From Rhizophagus clarus (Eukaryota; Glomeromycota; Glomeromycetes; Glomerales; Glomeraceae), in NCBI GenBank assembly GCA_015698045.1, contig BLAL01000019.1, forward strand, positions 436,501 to 500,500: a DNA stretch of 64,000 nt, given 5' to 3'. The position numbers and the translations under genes are program-made. Position 1 is the first letter of the stretch. Every line of letters begins with the position of its first letter. Under the pieces are notes generated by a model, which saw only the letters and a list, made by a program, of their open reading frames with translations, ran no database searches and had not been told where the DNA came from. Shown piece after piece: positions 49,738 through 61,253 of the stretch.

Positions 49738-51087
49738 ATGAATTCCACCGTTGGATTTTGGGGCGAACCTTCTTCTACAGGTATTAATGGTATTAATGAC
49801 TAATTTTTAGAAATTTTATATTGTGACATAATATTAACGTTGATCAACATTCGAAAAAAATTTAAAAATTTATGCCATAGTTGGTGAGTTAATCGATTTT
49901 CTTATTGCTCTATACATGAAGTCTCCTGATTAATTCTAACTAGCTGTTTTCATCACTCATTGTATTCGTATATCTATTTGTTTTCTTATTTACTTAGATT
50001 GGTGTGAGCAAAATTATGAAGTAACTTATTATATCGCAGAATTCTTTAATACCATATCATCGTTATGTCTCGTTTTTATGGGGACATTTGGCTCTATAAT
50101 GCATTCTGATGGTTTTGATTATAGATTTTCATTATGTTTTAGAACGTAAGTTTTATAAATAAGATAATTTATAATTTTCATCTTTTCTATCATGAAATTT
50201 GGGACTTATTAGAAAAACAATTGCTTCCAACTTTTTTAGAATCACCTTAATAGGATTCGGCTCAATTCTATTTCATGGTACGCTAATATTCCCGTCCGAA
50301 CATTTTGATGGAATACCAATGGTATTTTTTTTGTTGATATTATTTTATTCAATAAATGAAAATAAGAAAGAAAAAAAATTCGGGAAATGGTTTCCAATTA
50401 CTCTTTTCTTATGGGGATTTATTTTTTCAGTAATATTGGTACTTTTGAAAGGATATTATGAAAATGAAATAATGAAATTAGTGGAATTTTATATCTTTCA
50501 GGGTAGGAATAATTTTTTTTTTTTTAACAATATATTTAAATTAACGTGTCGAAATTTCAAGTAAATTGCAACTATTAATTTATAATATCATCTTGTTTTA
50601 AATAGGATCCTTTTTCTTAATGTCTATCTGTGTATATCTTCATATAGCTGCAATCGTAATTAGGAATTTAAGGAAAGAAAAAAGTATAATATCATTAATG
50701 ATTCTAGGAACTATAATATTTTTAATTGGATACCTTGGGTGGAATATTGATTATCATTTTTGTACGGAGATGAGTAAAATATTGAATCCACAATTACATG
50801 CTTGGTGGTAAGTTAGCAACTATTACACGATAATACTGGTACCATCTTTGATAAACATTCTATTTTTCCATATTAGGCACGTGGCAGCGTCATATTCAAG
50901 CTACTCATTACTATTAATCGTAATGTTTGATCGATCAAAAATGCTTGAAAAAAATCCGAAAATTAAATGGGTTTGCATTATTTTACCGTACGTGGGATTA
51001 TCAGAGCAATATCTACCTTCAAAAGTCATATCAGAAAGTCAAGAACTCTTGATCGATGAGAATTATCATATTTATCTAGTTAAATAA
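49738..51087 (+). CDS. Alkaline ceramidase (YPC1/YDC1/ACER family)
   Basis: Five exons: 49738-49780, 49998-50145, 50213-50502, 50606-50807 and 50877-51087, giving 297 residues in one frame. It should cleave ceramide to a sphingoid base and fatty acid in the ER or Golgi membrane. The N-terminus GFWGEPSSTDWCEQNYEVTY matches the family's calcium-binding start (D-W-C-E-x-N-Y), followed by YIAEFFNTISS. FGSILFHGTL holds the catalytic Ser and zinc-binding His (S-x3-H). HAWWHVAASY gives the other two zinc His residues, split by the last intron. About seven hydrophobic segments fit the family. One oddity: the usual D-E-x-P-M is FDGIPM here, with Gly in place of Glu. It is a stand-alone gene. Confidence 0.9.
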
Positions 51088-51447
51088 AATTCTCAAGTAC
51101 AAAAAAACTATAGAGATAATAATAGAGATGAAAAATTCACTCTTTTTTTTTTTTTTTATTTTATGTTTTATTACCATACCAATAAAAAAAACGAATTGAC
51201 ATACATGTATAAACGATATACTGTACTACCATCGGATTATATAACGTGAATTCATAAATGTTACGCAAAATAATCGGTCAAGCGATTAATTTGAAGTGTT
51301 CATAGAAATGCTTTTCATAAATTTTAAAATTGGAAGAAAATTTTTCAATAATGAATTTATTTAAAATGTACGTTCATGAGAACTTCGCCTTGTCGATCAA
51401 TTATAATAAAAAACGCCGAAAATTACCGAAAAAACGACGGCCAGAAA

Positions 51448-51571
51448 TTTTATAGATCGACATTGCTCGTCAAAGTATTAAGATATGCACCAAATCTTCA
51501 GGCATTTATAGATCGACATTTTATACTACAGCTCGTCAAAGTATTAAAATATGCACCAAATCTTCAGGAAT
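51448..51571. repeat. Tandem duplication in the ceramidase 3' flank
   Basis: TATAGATCGACATT, then GCTCGTCAAAGTATTAA and ATATGCACCAAATCTTCAGG, occur twice head to tail (51448-51504 and 51505-51571). Copy 2 carries a short insertion. Confidence 0.8.
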
Positions 51572-52153
51572 AAGGTTTTTCTTTTTTCAAAACATAAATT
51601 ATAGGTGAATAATATGGTATTCGTGAATCAGTACTATGCCAATGTTAATCGTGGTAAATTATAATAAAACCAAAAATGAAAAGAAATTGTATCATTTTTG
51701 CAGATCAAAAATTATTTATTTGTGAAACATGAAGTCTTAATTACATGCAATTCGAGTTTTCGAGTATATAATTGATCGTCGACAAGCAAAATTGCGGTAA
51801 AATAGTTTACCGTGTAACTTGCACAATTGATGATCACTGTGTCACGAATTATACGATTAATTTCGATGATCAACGGACATATTATATCAACTCCTCACTC
51901 GGCGCTTCGTAGTAATTCACTATGCTTTTAAAGGCAATTCCTATAAAAAAAAAAAGAAAGAAATTCTCGAAAGAATAAAATATCTCTTGTGATTACAACA
52001 GGAAAAAGTGTCCATTAAGACAACTCGATCATGTGCAACTTGTTCACTGGACAATTTATATACGCGGCAACTCGTCCAGAGGGCAATTTGCCCAACGCCA
52101 ATTTGATTACATAATCAAGATCATCAACTAACGTTATAAAAGAAAACTAGACT

Positions 52154-52290
52154 AATCAATAATGAATCAATAGCTTTAACTGTTGGTCAAAAAAGTATAA
52201 ATTGAGTTTAAAATAATTCCAACTCTAAGAAATTTAAATTTTCGTATCTATTTTACCAAATTTTTTTATATGGTTCTCCAGATCTTTTTA
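52154..52290. repeat. Dispersed repeat, copy 2 (copy 1 near 12697)
   Basis: The word order and orientation match 12697-12870, with two internal stretches missing. Both copies end at CTCCAGATCTTTTTATATT. Confidence 0.75.
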
Positions 52291-52987
52291 TATTCACAGG
52301 TCGAAGTGATATGATGTGCACGGGTTTACGACCTGTAAATTGCCAACACACTTGTTCATTTTTGACAAGTTCGACGTGTGATTGTGAAATTTCAGTTAAA
52401 TTTAATTTACAGCTGGAAACGACGAAATGTACAAGATAAATCATGTGTGGAAACTTAATTTATAAATTTACATTATTAAATTTCAATTAAATTATCGTTA
52501 AATTTCATTTAAACTTCAAGTCACTGGTCGAAGTGGGGGATATGCCATATATTTACATGAGAGAAATTTTATATACACGTCAAGTTTCATATTGGTTTAC
52601 CAGTAATTTCAATTAGGTCTAATTAAAATTTATATTACGGAAATTTGTTGCAAACTTGTCCAATTTCCATGAAGTTTATATGTCATTTGAAATTTGCAAG
52701 TTTCTATTGTATAAATGTGCTTTAAATTGCAATAAATCACCTTTATATGTCGTTTAAATTTATAACACATCAGAACGAAATTCTTAAATCACAAAGAAAT
52801 GTTAATGAAATTTCGCTCATATTTGTAAATATATAGCTAAAGTTTTAATAATAAAATATGATAAATCTACTACGGGGCGACTAGTAGGGTCCCCGGATTT
52901 TTCTTTCACGCCTAGGCGTGCCAAATGTAAATTCTGTCATATTTGGAATAGTTTATTATTGTTGCTTGAGTTGTGGCTTGAGCCGGA

Positions 52988-53305
52988 TTATACGTTTGAA
53001 GTAGTACGGTGAACTCTCGCCCGAACGCGTGAGCTTGAAGACGGAACAGGTTGTGCCTGGTGAGAGGATTGTAAATTGGTTAATTGTGCGATACGCTCGG
53101 AACGAGCGTTGATGTTAAAGTTTTTGTTCGTGCTACGAACTAGAAATGAGTTTTCGATGTCTAATTGATCAAATGAGTTGCTGAAGACGTATGGCGCGCC
53201 TTCGTCTTTGTTTCGAACATTAACTTGCGAATTACTGCGAGTCTTGGAATGAACAGAGGAGTGTTGATCACAGATTTTCAGCTGTGTAAAACGTTTCCAC
53301 GACAA
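52988..53305 (-). CDS. Unassigned 105-codon reading frame
   Basis: MSWKRFTQLKICDQHSSVHS starts a Ser/Arg/Asn-rich frame with higher GC than its flanks. The frame stays open upstream of the Met for about ten codons. No domain or signal is visible. It could be a small gene, a terminal exon or an element relic. Confidence 0.25.
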   Translation of the reverse strand: MSWKRFTQLKICDQHSSVHSKTRSNSQVNVRNKDEGAPYVFSNSFDQLDIENSFLVRSTNKNFNINARSERIAQLTNLQSSHQAQPVPSSSSRVRARVHRTTSNV

Positions 53306-53449
53306 ATGGTGAATGGTCTTGATGACAATATCTTCAAGTCAAGACAGGTGTATAACCCGTCTGTCCGTTTATAGCGGTAGCTTTATTAAGGTGAACGTGA
53401 AAATCTGATCAGGGACAAACAAATAAATAAATGCACAAGTCACGTGGTA

Positions 53450-53640
53450 AAAAAGGTTGTACTGTACAAAACAACTAATCGTACAACCACTATTCGTACA
53501 GTACAGTTTATATGTATACTCTACAGTACGACACTTATATATATACACACACATATAAGCGCTGCACTGTACTGTACGAACTTTTTTTAATTAATCGTAC
53601 AGTACAGTTTAACTTTTCGTACAGTACAGTTTATCCATAC
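53450..53640. repeat. GTACAGTACAG palindrome cluster
   Basis: CGTACAGTACAGTTTA and its inverse (ACTGTACTGTACGA, TTGTACTGTACAA) recur about six times in both orientations in under 200 bp. It probably comes from a small palindromic element; ends are not defined. Confidence 0.6.
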
Positions 53641-54081
53641 GCCTATTCTACTATACCTACAACAGTTACACAATGAGTATACTAATTGGATTGAGGAAGA
53701 AAACATATTAATATGAAAATTCTAACAATAAAACTGCAATTAATGCCGCAATTGTATTTCAATATCGATAGCACCTATATCTACTTAACATAACAAAACG
53801 AAAAATAATGAATATGGAAAGTAAATTTAGGGTTACAATCGGTCTATCCGTAAAATGCGGACATCCGCCATCTGCGGATACTGATCGATGGATGGAGAAC
53901 ACTTGCAGATTGTATCACTGGTAAAATTAAATCTTAGATGAACGCGAGAGCGCATCTACAACAACAAATAACTTTATTGACAAATTTATCCAATTTTGGA
54001 TTTAATACTATAAAAAAAAGGTTATGAAGTTAAAGCGTTGATCGTAAATGATGCTAAATTATTGTTATAACGGAACTACTT

Positions 54082-55811
54082 TCATAATCTTTTGACAATC
54101 GTGTTAAAATAATCTATCTGTTCAAGAATCCATTGACCTCGTTTCAAGTAACGAATATAAGGATGAATTTCTTTTTTACATCCAGGAACAGGCATGATCC
54201 ATAAGTAGAGGCGGAAAGATATCATTACGAAATTGATGATTTCTTGGTAAGGTGGAGCAACAGCATAACATGAGCAAAGTACATTATCAACAACAATTTT
54301 GCCACTTTGCGTGAGAGGAGCAGTGTAGCCAAGTTCCCATTCCTTAAGTTAATCACAGTGAGAATTAACAAAAAAGGTTGATATAAAGAAAATTCATTTA
54401 ATACGGAAAGCGTGAGATTAATTACTTTTGTAACTCGATGTGGAATCACAGGAATTAATTTTTTGCCATCAAAAAGTAAGAGCTCAGTTTCATAAGCTCG
54501 AACATCTTCAGCAAACATTGTTTTTCCTTGAGAATCGAATAAATGGTGTTTTGGTGTAAGACGTAGGACGCCTATTTGAAAATAAATGACACAATGCTAT
54601 TAGAATTCACATAACAAATGATTTAATTATATATTTATTATTACCTTCTGTACCATCTGCCTTCAGATAATCGATCCGTTGATATTGAGTCGCAGTTTGA
54701 TTGTCCGCATGAATGACTGCATAAATCTCGCTAAATACCAATTTACCATTTTTTTCTCCACATAAAACTCTATCACCGATTTTCAGTTGTGAAATTTCGA
54801 TTCTTTTACCGTCTGCAAGAATAACCTGTGAATGTAGAGGAAAACAACCACCTCCTCCTTCATTGAATTCTTCCTTGGCTACATCCATAGCGTTTATATT
54901 TGCTTCTCCAGCCTTCTCTTTCTCAAGTGCATCTCTAACTTTTTCAAACAAATCTGTAGTATAAGGCTTTGGCATCGTACCAATAAAAACTTTTAAGTCA
55001 CTCATATGACGCTCCACGATTGGATCATTTGGTTCGTCAAATGTTTCTTGATCTGGTGCGATGACCCAACGGTTTCCAACTTTGTCTAAAAATGATCTGA
55101 GCTTGTCATTGAAACTATCTTCCATTAAAGATCGGTCGCTAGTTTGTTTCTTTCTACACTTGGTAAAAACAACAATTATATGACGACAAGATTCTTCTCG
55201 TCCAAGGAATTTCAGGATTACATCAATTGTAATTTCTTGTTCTTTTGTAAATCTTCCTGCAGCTTGAAAAATTTATTGTTTACAAATAAAATAATAAAAA
55301 TTAGGATATAGAAATAATATACGTTCATTTGTTGTATTAATTCCTACAAGCACTTACCCATAACAAACAAAATCGCTTTTATACCATGGCTACATTGAAT
55401 AATTGACTTTGCAATCTCATCCAGAACTTCGTCATCGGGTCTACTTGTATCAAATATACCCGGCGTATCAACGAGATTATATTCATTATCATTCAAGTTA
55501 ATTAAAGTACTTTGACAAATCTGAGTACTAGAACTCTTAAAAAATAAAATGCTGATTGTCAATGCTAGTTAATTAATTATGTATTCCATGCGATCCTTAC
55601 CGCATTATCCGATGTTTGGAAATTTTCCTGTCCCATCAACGTATTTGCCAATGTACTTTTTCCCGAACCTAGCTAAATTATTGAGCCAAATGATGATTTT
55701 TGCCTTCAGATTTTAAATGCAAGTTTTCTCACCTGTTTTGCCAATTAATAAAATTGCTGGTGCAGCAGAATAAGGGTCAGTCAAAATTCGATTATGAGGA
55801 TTCAATGTCAT
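54082..55811 (-). CDS. GIN1-like: Gene E: AIG1-like GTPase fused to Hedgehog-type Hint domain, alpha type
   Basis: Six exons: 55811-55733, 55668-55601, 55535-55358, 55262-54645, 54571-54426 and 54342-54082, giving 449 residues. The GTPase has LLIGKTGSGKST, DTPGIFDT, RFTKEQEITIDVI and VFTKCRKK. VGNRWVIAPDQETF resembles the AIG1 G5 area. The Hint domain opens GGGGCFPLHSQVILADGKR, so cleavage would fall at Gly-Cys. LKIGDRVLCGE, LTPKHHLFD (TxxH) and YTAPLTQSGKIVVDNVLCSC-YA follow. The C-terminal tail of about 55 residues ends YFNTIVKRL. Only 350 bp separates its start from F. It is the full-length counterpart of gene A, which lacks the last three exon regions. Confidence 0.88.
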
Positions 55812-56161
55812 AATGTTTATTCAAAAATTAAAAAAAAAAAAAAATGATTTCTTGAGGACGATTTCATACCAAAAAATCCTGCTAATGTAACACTGAAAAT
55901 AATTTATTTATTTTTTTTTTTTTTGTTTTCCTTTAATGAACGCCCTCGGGAATATGAAAATAATTTGTTTTTAAATCATATTGTTTTTGAATTTTGTGGC
56001 ACCTTTATCTTGGTTTTTGATACCGAATTAAGCTTTTTGTTGCCAAATTTAGCAAGTTAATTGTCTGACAGGATTCCCAAAGTGAGAAAAATTAAGGGAT
56101 GATATTCCGGATATTCCATTTTTATCAAACTTCGTTTTTACTTCGCTATTAGTCGCCTAAA
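55812..56161. promoter_or_regulatory. Shared divergent promoter region of E and F
   Basis: 350 bp between two start codons facing apart, the shortest of the four such intervals. It shares short blocks with the A/B interval. T-rich tracts lie in the middle. No named motif can be assigned. Confidence 0.5.
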
Positions 56162-57989
56162 ATGTCTCTTCAGCAACACTCTTCAAATAATACTAATTCA
56201 AACATTCCTGCCGTACTGTTGGTAGGAAAAACTGGTAAGAAATCGTACTTGTATAGTCTGTTACATAACTATCATTTCATTTTGTTTCTGGTTTTTTTTA
56301 AAAAAAAAAAGGTGCCGGTAAAAGTACTTTGGGAAATTTGCTTTTGGGCAGAAATGAATTTGTTGTTTCAGACTCAGCTGTGAGTAATTATAAAAAATAG
56401 CCTTTTATAAATAAACCGGACGAAATTCTCACATAAATGTAAATTCTTAAGGAATCTTCGACCCAAATGTGTCAAACCGCCTTGATTAAAATAAATGATA
56501 AAACTTTCAATATTGTTGATACGCCTGGAATTTTTGACACTGGTAAAACAAATCAAGAAATCTTGAAAGAAACGTCTCAAGCAATCTTGCAATGCGTTTA
56601 TGGAATTCAAGCCATTATATTTGTCATGGGTGTGTAAAATTTTTCCCAATCTTTACACAGATCTTTCAAAATGATTAAAAAAAGTTTCCCCACTTTAGAA
56701 GCAACACGGTTCACCAAGGAGCAGAAAGACACTATCGATCAAATTATCAAATTTCTTGGCCAAGATTCGTTGAACCATATGATTGCAGTGTTTTCAAAAT
56801 GCAGAAAAGCTTCAACAATAGACCCTGAATTACTCCTCAATTCATTAGTCCAGGAACAAAAGGATTTTCTCAATAGTATTGGCAAAAGGTTTACTATATC
56901 GCCTGATCTCGAGATTTTTGAAGATCCGGACGACCCAATTGTTTCTCGTCACATAAAAAATCTCAAGAATTATATTGTTGATATTCCAAGTTTCTACACA
57001 GTAGCTTCCTTTGAAAAAGTTCGCATCGCTCGAGAGAGAGAACTTCAGGATATTGAAGAATGGAATCGTAGATACGAAGAACAATATCAATCTATGGTAA
57101 GAAAAGGCTTCCGCGATGATAACGAAAGACGCCTTTTGGAGGAGACGCGAGATAAAATGGCAAAAAGTCATCAGCAATTACGTACACGTGCTGGGGAGGG
57201 CGCAGTTACCGATATAATTGATAACGCATGCTTTGCTGCAGATTCAAAAATTACTTTGCAAAATGGCAAAGTTATCAAGATTTCGGAACTTGTTATTGGA
57301 GATTATGTATGTTGCGGCTTTGAGAATGGGAAACAAGTCTTCAGCGAAGTGTTTTTATTTATTCATGCTGATCACGATACAGTGACTGAATTTCAATTAA
57401 TTGATTTCATGAAACAAGATGGGTCACAAGGTAATTATTGCATTAATACATACTAGCTAAAATTTTTGTATTTTCTTTTTATTCTAATCGATTTAATTTA
57501 TAAAGGAACCTTTTACGTTACTCCTGAACATCACATTTTCGTGAATGACGGAGAAACCGATTTTGCAAAAAATGTCGTACCAAATAAAACTCAACTTTTT
57601 ATTTCCAACGGAGAGAAATTGGTTCCTGTTACTTCAACTCGTATAGCCAAAGTTAATTATTTTTCGAAAGTTTTTAATTAGTTACATAGTTAAAAAATCA
57701 GAATTCTAATCCTTTAATTTCATTTAATAAGGAACGGAAAAGAGGTTATTATAGTCCTCTAACTCGAAGTGGAACTATTCTTGTCGATGAGGTTCTTTGT
57801 TCTTGTTACGCTTCTGCGCCGCCTTATCAATCCTTATTTAACCTTGCCTTTACGCCATTAAAATTTTACACAAAAATTTTTCCTTCTAAATATCTGGATA
57901 AGGAGATTCATCCTTATGTGAATTTCCTAAATAGGTATCGCAAAATAGTAGAATTCCTTGAATATTTAAATTTTCCTCGATCCCTTTAA
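56162..57989 (+). CDS. GIN1-like: Gene F: AIG1-like GTPase fused to Hedgehog-type Hint domain, beta type
   Basis: Six exons: 56162-56234, 56312-56379, 56452-56629, 56699-57430, 57506-57651 and 57732-57989, giving 484 residues, the longest copy. The P-loop is GKTGAGKST, split by intron 1. DTPGIFDTGKTN and VFSKCRKA follow. The linker between the two domains is long and charged (for example RRYEEQYQSMVRKGF and ERRLLEETRDKM) and may form a coiled coil. The Hint domain opens NACFAADSKITLQNGKV, with Ala before the catalytic Cys. It has VTPEHHIFV (TxxH) and YYSPLTRSGTILVDEVLCSC-YA. Exons 2, 3, 5 and 6 have exactly the lengths of gene D. It is divergent from E and is the intact counterpart of pseudogene B. 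Confidence 0.88.
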
Positions 57990-59484
57990 ACTTGGAAGTT
58001 ATAACAATAATTTTGAAGAACTGGGGATTTTCTTAAGAAGTTATTCCGAATCCGAAGGGAAAAATTAAATTATCTCGCACCATTAGAAAGAAACAGGTCG
58101 AGATACTTCCAACAAAAAATCTGTTGTACAAATTAATTTTGTGAATGATTCTAATAACAAATCATTATTATTAATAAATTTATAACGATGTCATTAAATT
58201 TTCTTTGTCATTTTAATATATTATCCACCGATTGAATGTCTCTAAATAATTAAATAGGCCAAGCAATTATCGGTTCATCTATTCATCATTTTTAGAATTG
58301 TGATCAATTAATCAAAGGAAAAATGAAAAAGAAATGTAATTAAAAATTAAAAATAAAAGAAATTTTGCATGACGCTTGTTGTTTCTCTTTAATTTTTAGA
58401 TGGTATTAATGCATGTAACCGCTCTATAAAAAAAAAATGAATACGTTATTATACTAAAGATACGTTTGATGCCGAGTGATATGATTAGATACGTTTTTAT
58501 ATACGGAAAAATGCACAACTCCGTATCTCATAAGTTTTCCCAATTCTTCGGTATCTTATGAGGTATTTTCCCGCATCTCCCAGTATATGTCAACGTATCA
58601 TTCAATATCCAAACGTATCTTTCAGTATAAAAAACGTATCTACTTTTTTATGGGGTCGTACATATTGAGTAATTTGAGTTACTAAAGTACAGTATCATGC
58701 TAAAAACGCGGAACAATTAAAAACTGAAAATAAAATTGATAAATAATGAGTGTAAAAATATATGGCATTGCACCCGCCTTATTATAGAAAGTTCTTTTTC
58801 TTCAATTTTTTTTTTTTTTTTGACACAAATGAATTAACTCAGGCTTCGGTGGAACTTTTGGGATTTCTAAGTTTGTATGTATTACAAACTTCGTACTTGT
58901 GGAACGAAAAAAGGAGCCAAGTTTGTACGTGTTACGAACTTGATTTATTTTTTGTATCTCTCATTTTGTAAAATTCAGCTATGTCATACTATATTTATGC
59001 GTCAGTTCAATTAGCATCGACATTATTGCATACTCTTTAAAATCTAAATGCTTGTCCGATTCAGAATCAATTCCGTGTCTTTGCCAACACACACATACTA
59101 GTATCCTTTGGAGCGTAACCATTTATGAGACCTAAGTATTTTACTCAAAATTTATTCTCAATTAATACCATTCCTTAATTCTTTTAAGATTATAGCAAAA
59201 TCAAATATTTCATTAAATACCTTGAATATTATACTATTGTGAGGTATTATGTGCAGTGCTAATCTGCTAGACTTATGATATTGAGAAAACCACTTTTCAT
59301 GCATTAAGAATAGCAAAAATTATGCTTTTAACAAATATCTCATTCCTACGAAGATGAAAGTGAAATTAAACCTTGAGTGTTTACGAGAGACAACTTTATT
59401 ATTTCAATTTTAAGTACAATGAAATTAAAACGTTTTATTTAATAGCACTTATCAATGAGTAAATTTAATAATGCAGTACTATAT
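57990..59484. other. Intergenic stretch between F and G
   Basis: It contains the MITE at 58422-58655. The last 150 bp (about 59340-59484) matches the 3' flank of gene C (about 26960-27054), supporting block duplication. A 69-codon frame at 58762-58971 looks like chance. Confidence 0.5.
58422..58655. mobile_element. MITE related to the 9.2-kb element
   Basis: The left end CTCTATAAAAAAAAAATGAA and the right end (inverse CCCCATAAAAAAGTAGATAC) are weakly inverted. Inside, ATACGGAAAAATGCACAACT at 58501-58520 nearly repeats 36471-36490 of the large element, followed in both by CCGTATC. GATACG/CGTATC words recur. No coding sequence and no clear target duplication. The CTATAAA start suggests an internally deleted relative. 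Confidence 0.55.
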
Positions 59485-61253
59485 TCAAGATCTTTTAATT
59501 ATCGTATTAAAATAATCTATCTGTTCGAGAATCCATTGACCTTGTTTTAAGTAACGAATATAAGGATGAATTTCTTTTTTACAATCAGGAATGGGCATGA
59601 TCCATGAGTAGAGGCGGAAAGGAATCATCGCGAAATTGATAATTTCTTGGTAGGGTGGAGCAACAGCATAACATGAGCAAAGTACATCATCGACAACAAT
59701 TTTGCCACTTTGCGTAAGAGGAGCAGTAAAACCAAGTTCCCATTCCTTAAATTAATAAAAGTAAAATGAACAAAAAAGGCTAAGATAAAGAAAATTCATT
59801 TAATCCGGAAAAGCGTAACATTAATTACTTCTGAAACTCGATGTGGAATCACAGGGATTAATTTTTTGCCGTCGAAAAGTAAGAGTTCAGTTTCATAAGC
59901 TCGTACTTCTTCAGCAAAGATTGTTTTTCCATGTGATACGAATAAATGGTGTTTCGGTGTGAGACGTAGAGTACCTAATGAAAAAAAAAATGAGTGATTC
60001 GTACCATTTGAGAAATTATTTAATTAGGATTTCTTTATTACCTCCTGTTCCATCTGCCTTTTGATAATCAATCCGCTGATATTGAGTTACGGTTTGATTG
60101 TCCGCATGGATGACTGCAAAAATCTCGCTAAAAATCAATTTACCATTTTTTTCGCCACAAAGAACTTTATCACCGATTCTCAATTGGGACACTTCAATTC
60201 TATTGCCGTCTGCAAGAATAACCTTTGAATGCAGAGGAAAGCAAGACCTTTTTTTGACTTCTTCTACGGCTGTATCTATTCCTGCATCTATTTCTTGTTC
60301 TGTTATTCCTCTTCCAGTAAGCTTGCTTTTTTTGATCTCTTGCAGTTGTTTCTCACGTGCAACTCTAACTTTTTCAAACAATTCCGTGGTATAGGGCTTT
60401 GGCATCATTTTAATATAATACTTTAGATCATTCATATGACGTTCTACAACCGGATCGTTTGGACTGTCGTAGATTTCTAAATTCGGCACGATGACCCACC
60501 GGTTCCCGACTTTTTCCAAAAACGTTTTGAAGTAGTCGCCGAAATCATCTTCCATTTTATATCGATCCTCAGTTTGTTTTTTATTACATCTAGTAAAAAC
60601 AACAATCATATGTCTACAAGATTCTTTTTCGCCGAAGAAATTCAGAATTACGTCAGTTGTAGCACGTTGCTCAGGAGTGTCCTTACCCCATTCTTGAAAA
60701 ATTAAATTGTTTTACAATAAATAAACATTTAGAATATATTGTAAATAATCGCCAATTGTTTGTAATGTCAATTATTATTTGCTTACCTATAACATATAAA
60801 ATTACTTTGATACCATAACTGCATTGGATAATTGATCGCGCAATTTCTTTCATGATTTCATCATTTGGTTTCCTTACATCGAAAATGCCTGGAGTATCAA
60901 CAAGGTTATATTCACTACAATCATCACCAATTCTGATTATATCACATTGGCAAATCTGAGTACAAGATTCCTTGAGATAAAATGTTTATTATTAATATCG
61001 GTCAGTGTATGAGATACTAACATATAGCTATGTTTCTTACTTGACTGTCCGATGTTTGGAATTTTTCTTCTTCATTAAACAGTTTATTCGCTAATGTGCT
61101 TTTTCCCGAGCCTAATTAAACAACCATTTTCGATTAAACTCCATACAATTTCTCCTTTGGATTTTTGCTCTCACCTGTTTTACCAATTATTAGAATTGCT
61201 GGTGCCCTAGAATAAGGGTCAGTCAAAATTCGACTACGAAGATCCAATGCCAT
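59485..61253 (-). CDS. GIN1-like: Gene G: AIG1-like GTPase fused to Hedgehog-type Hint domain, alpha type
   Basis: Six exons: 61253-61175, 61111-61041, 60970-60787, 60692-60042, 59974-59829 and 59745-59485, giving 463 residues. MALDLRSRILTDPYSRAPAI precedes LIIGKTGSGKST; DTPGIFDVRKPND and VFTRCNKKQ follow. The Hint domain opens RSCFPLHSKVILADGNR (Ser before the catalytic Cys), then LRIGDKVLCGE, LTPKHHLFV (TxxH) and FTAPLTQSGKIVVDDVLCSC-YA. It ends YFNTIIKRS. The 71-nt exon 2 and 651-nt exon 4 match gene C exactly and differ from A and E, so C and G form one subfamily. It is divergent from H across 1082 bp. Confidence 0.88.

Larger units (their letters stand above)
51088..54081. other. Repeat-rich intergenic stretch
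   Basis: It holds the 51448-51571 tandem duplication, the 52154-52290 dispersed repeat, the unassigned frame at 52988-53305 and the 53450-53640 palindrome cluster. A perfect 14-bp palindrome CACGCCTAGGCGTG lies at 52907-52920. Nothing else is recognised. Confidence 0.5.
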
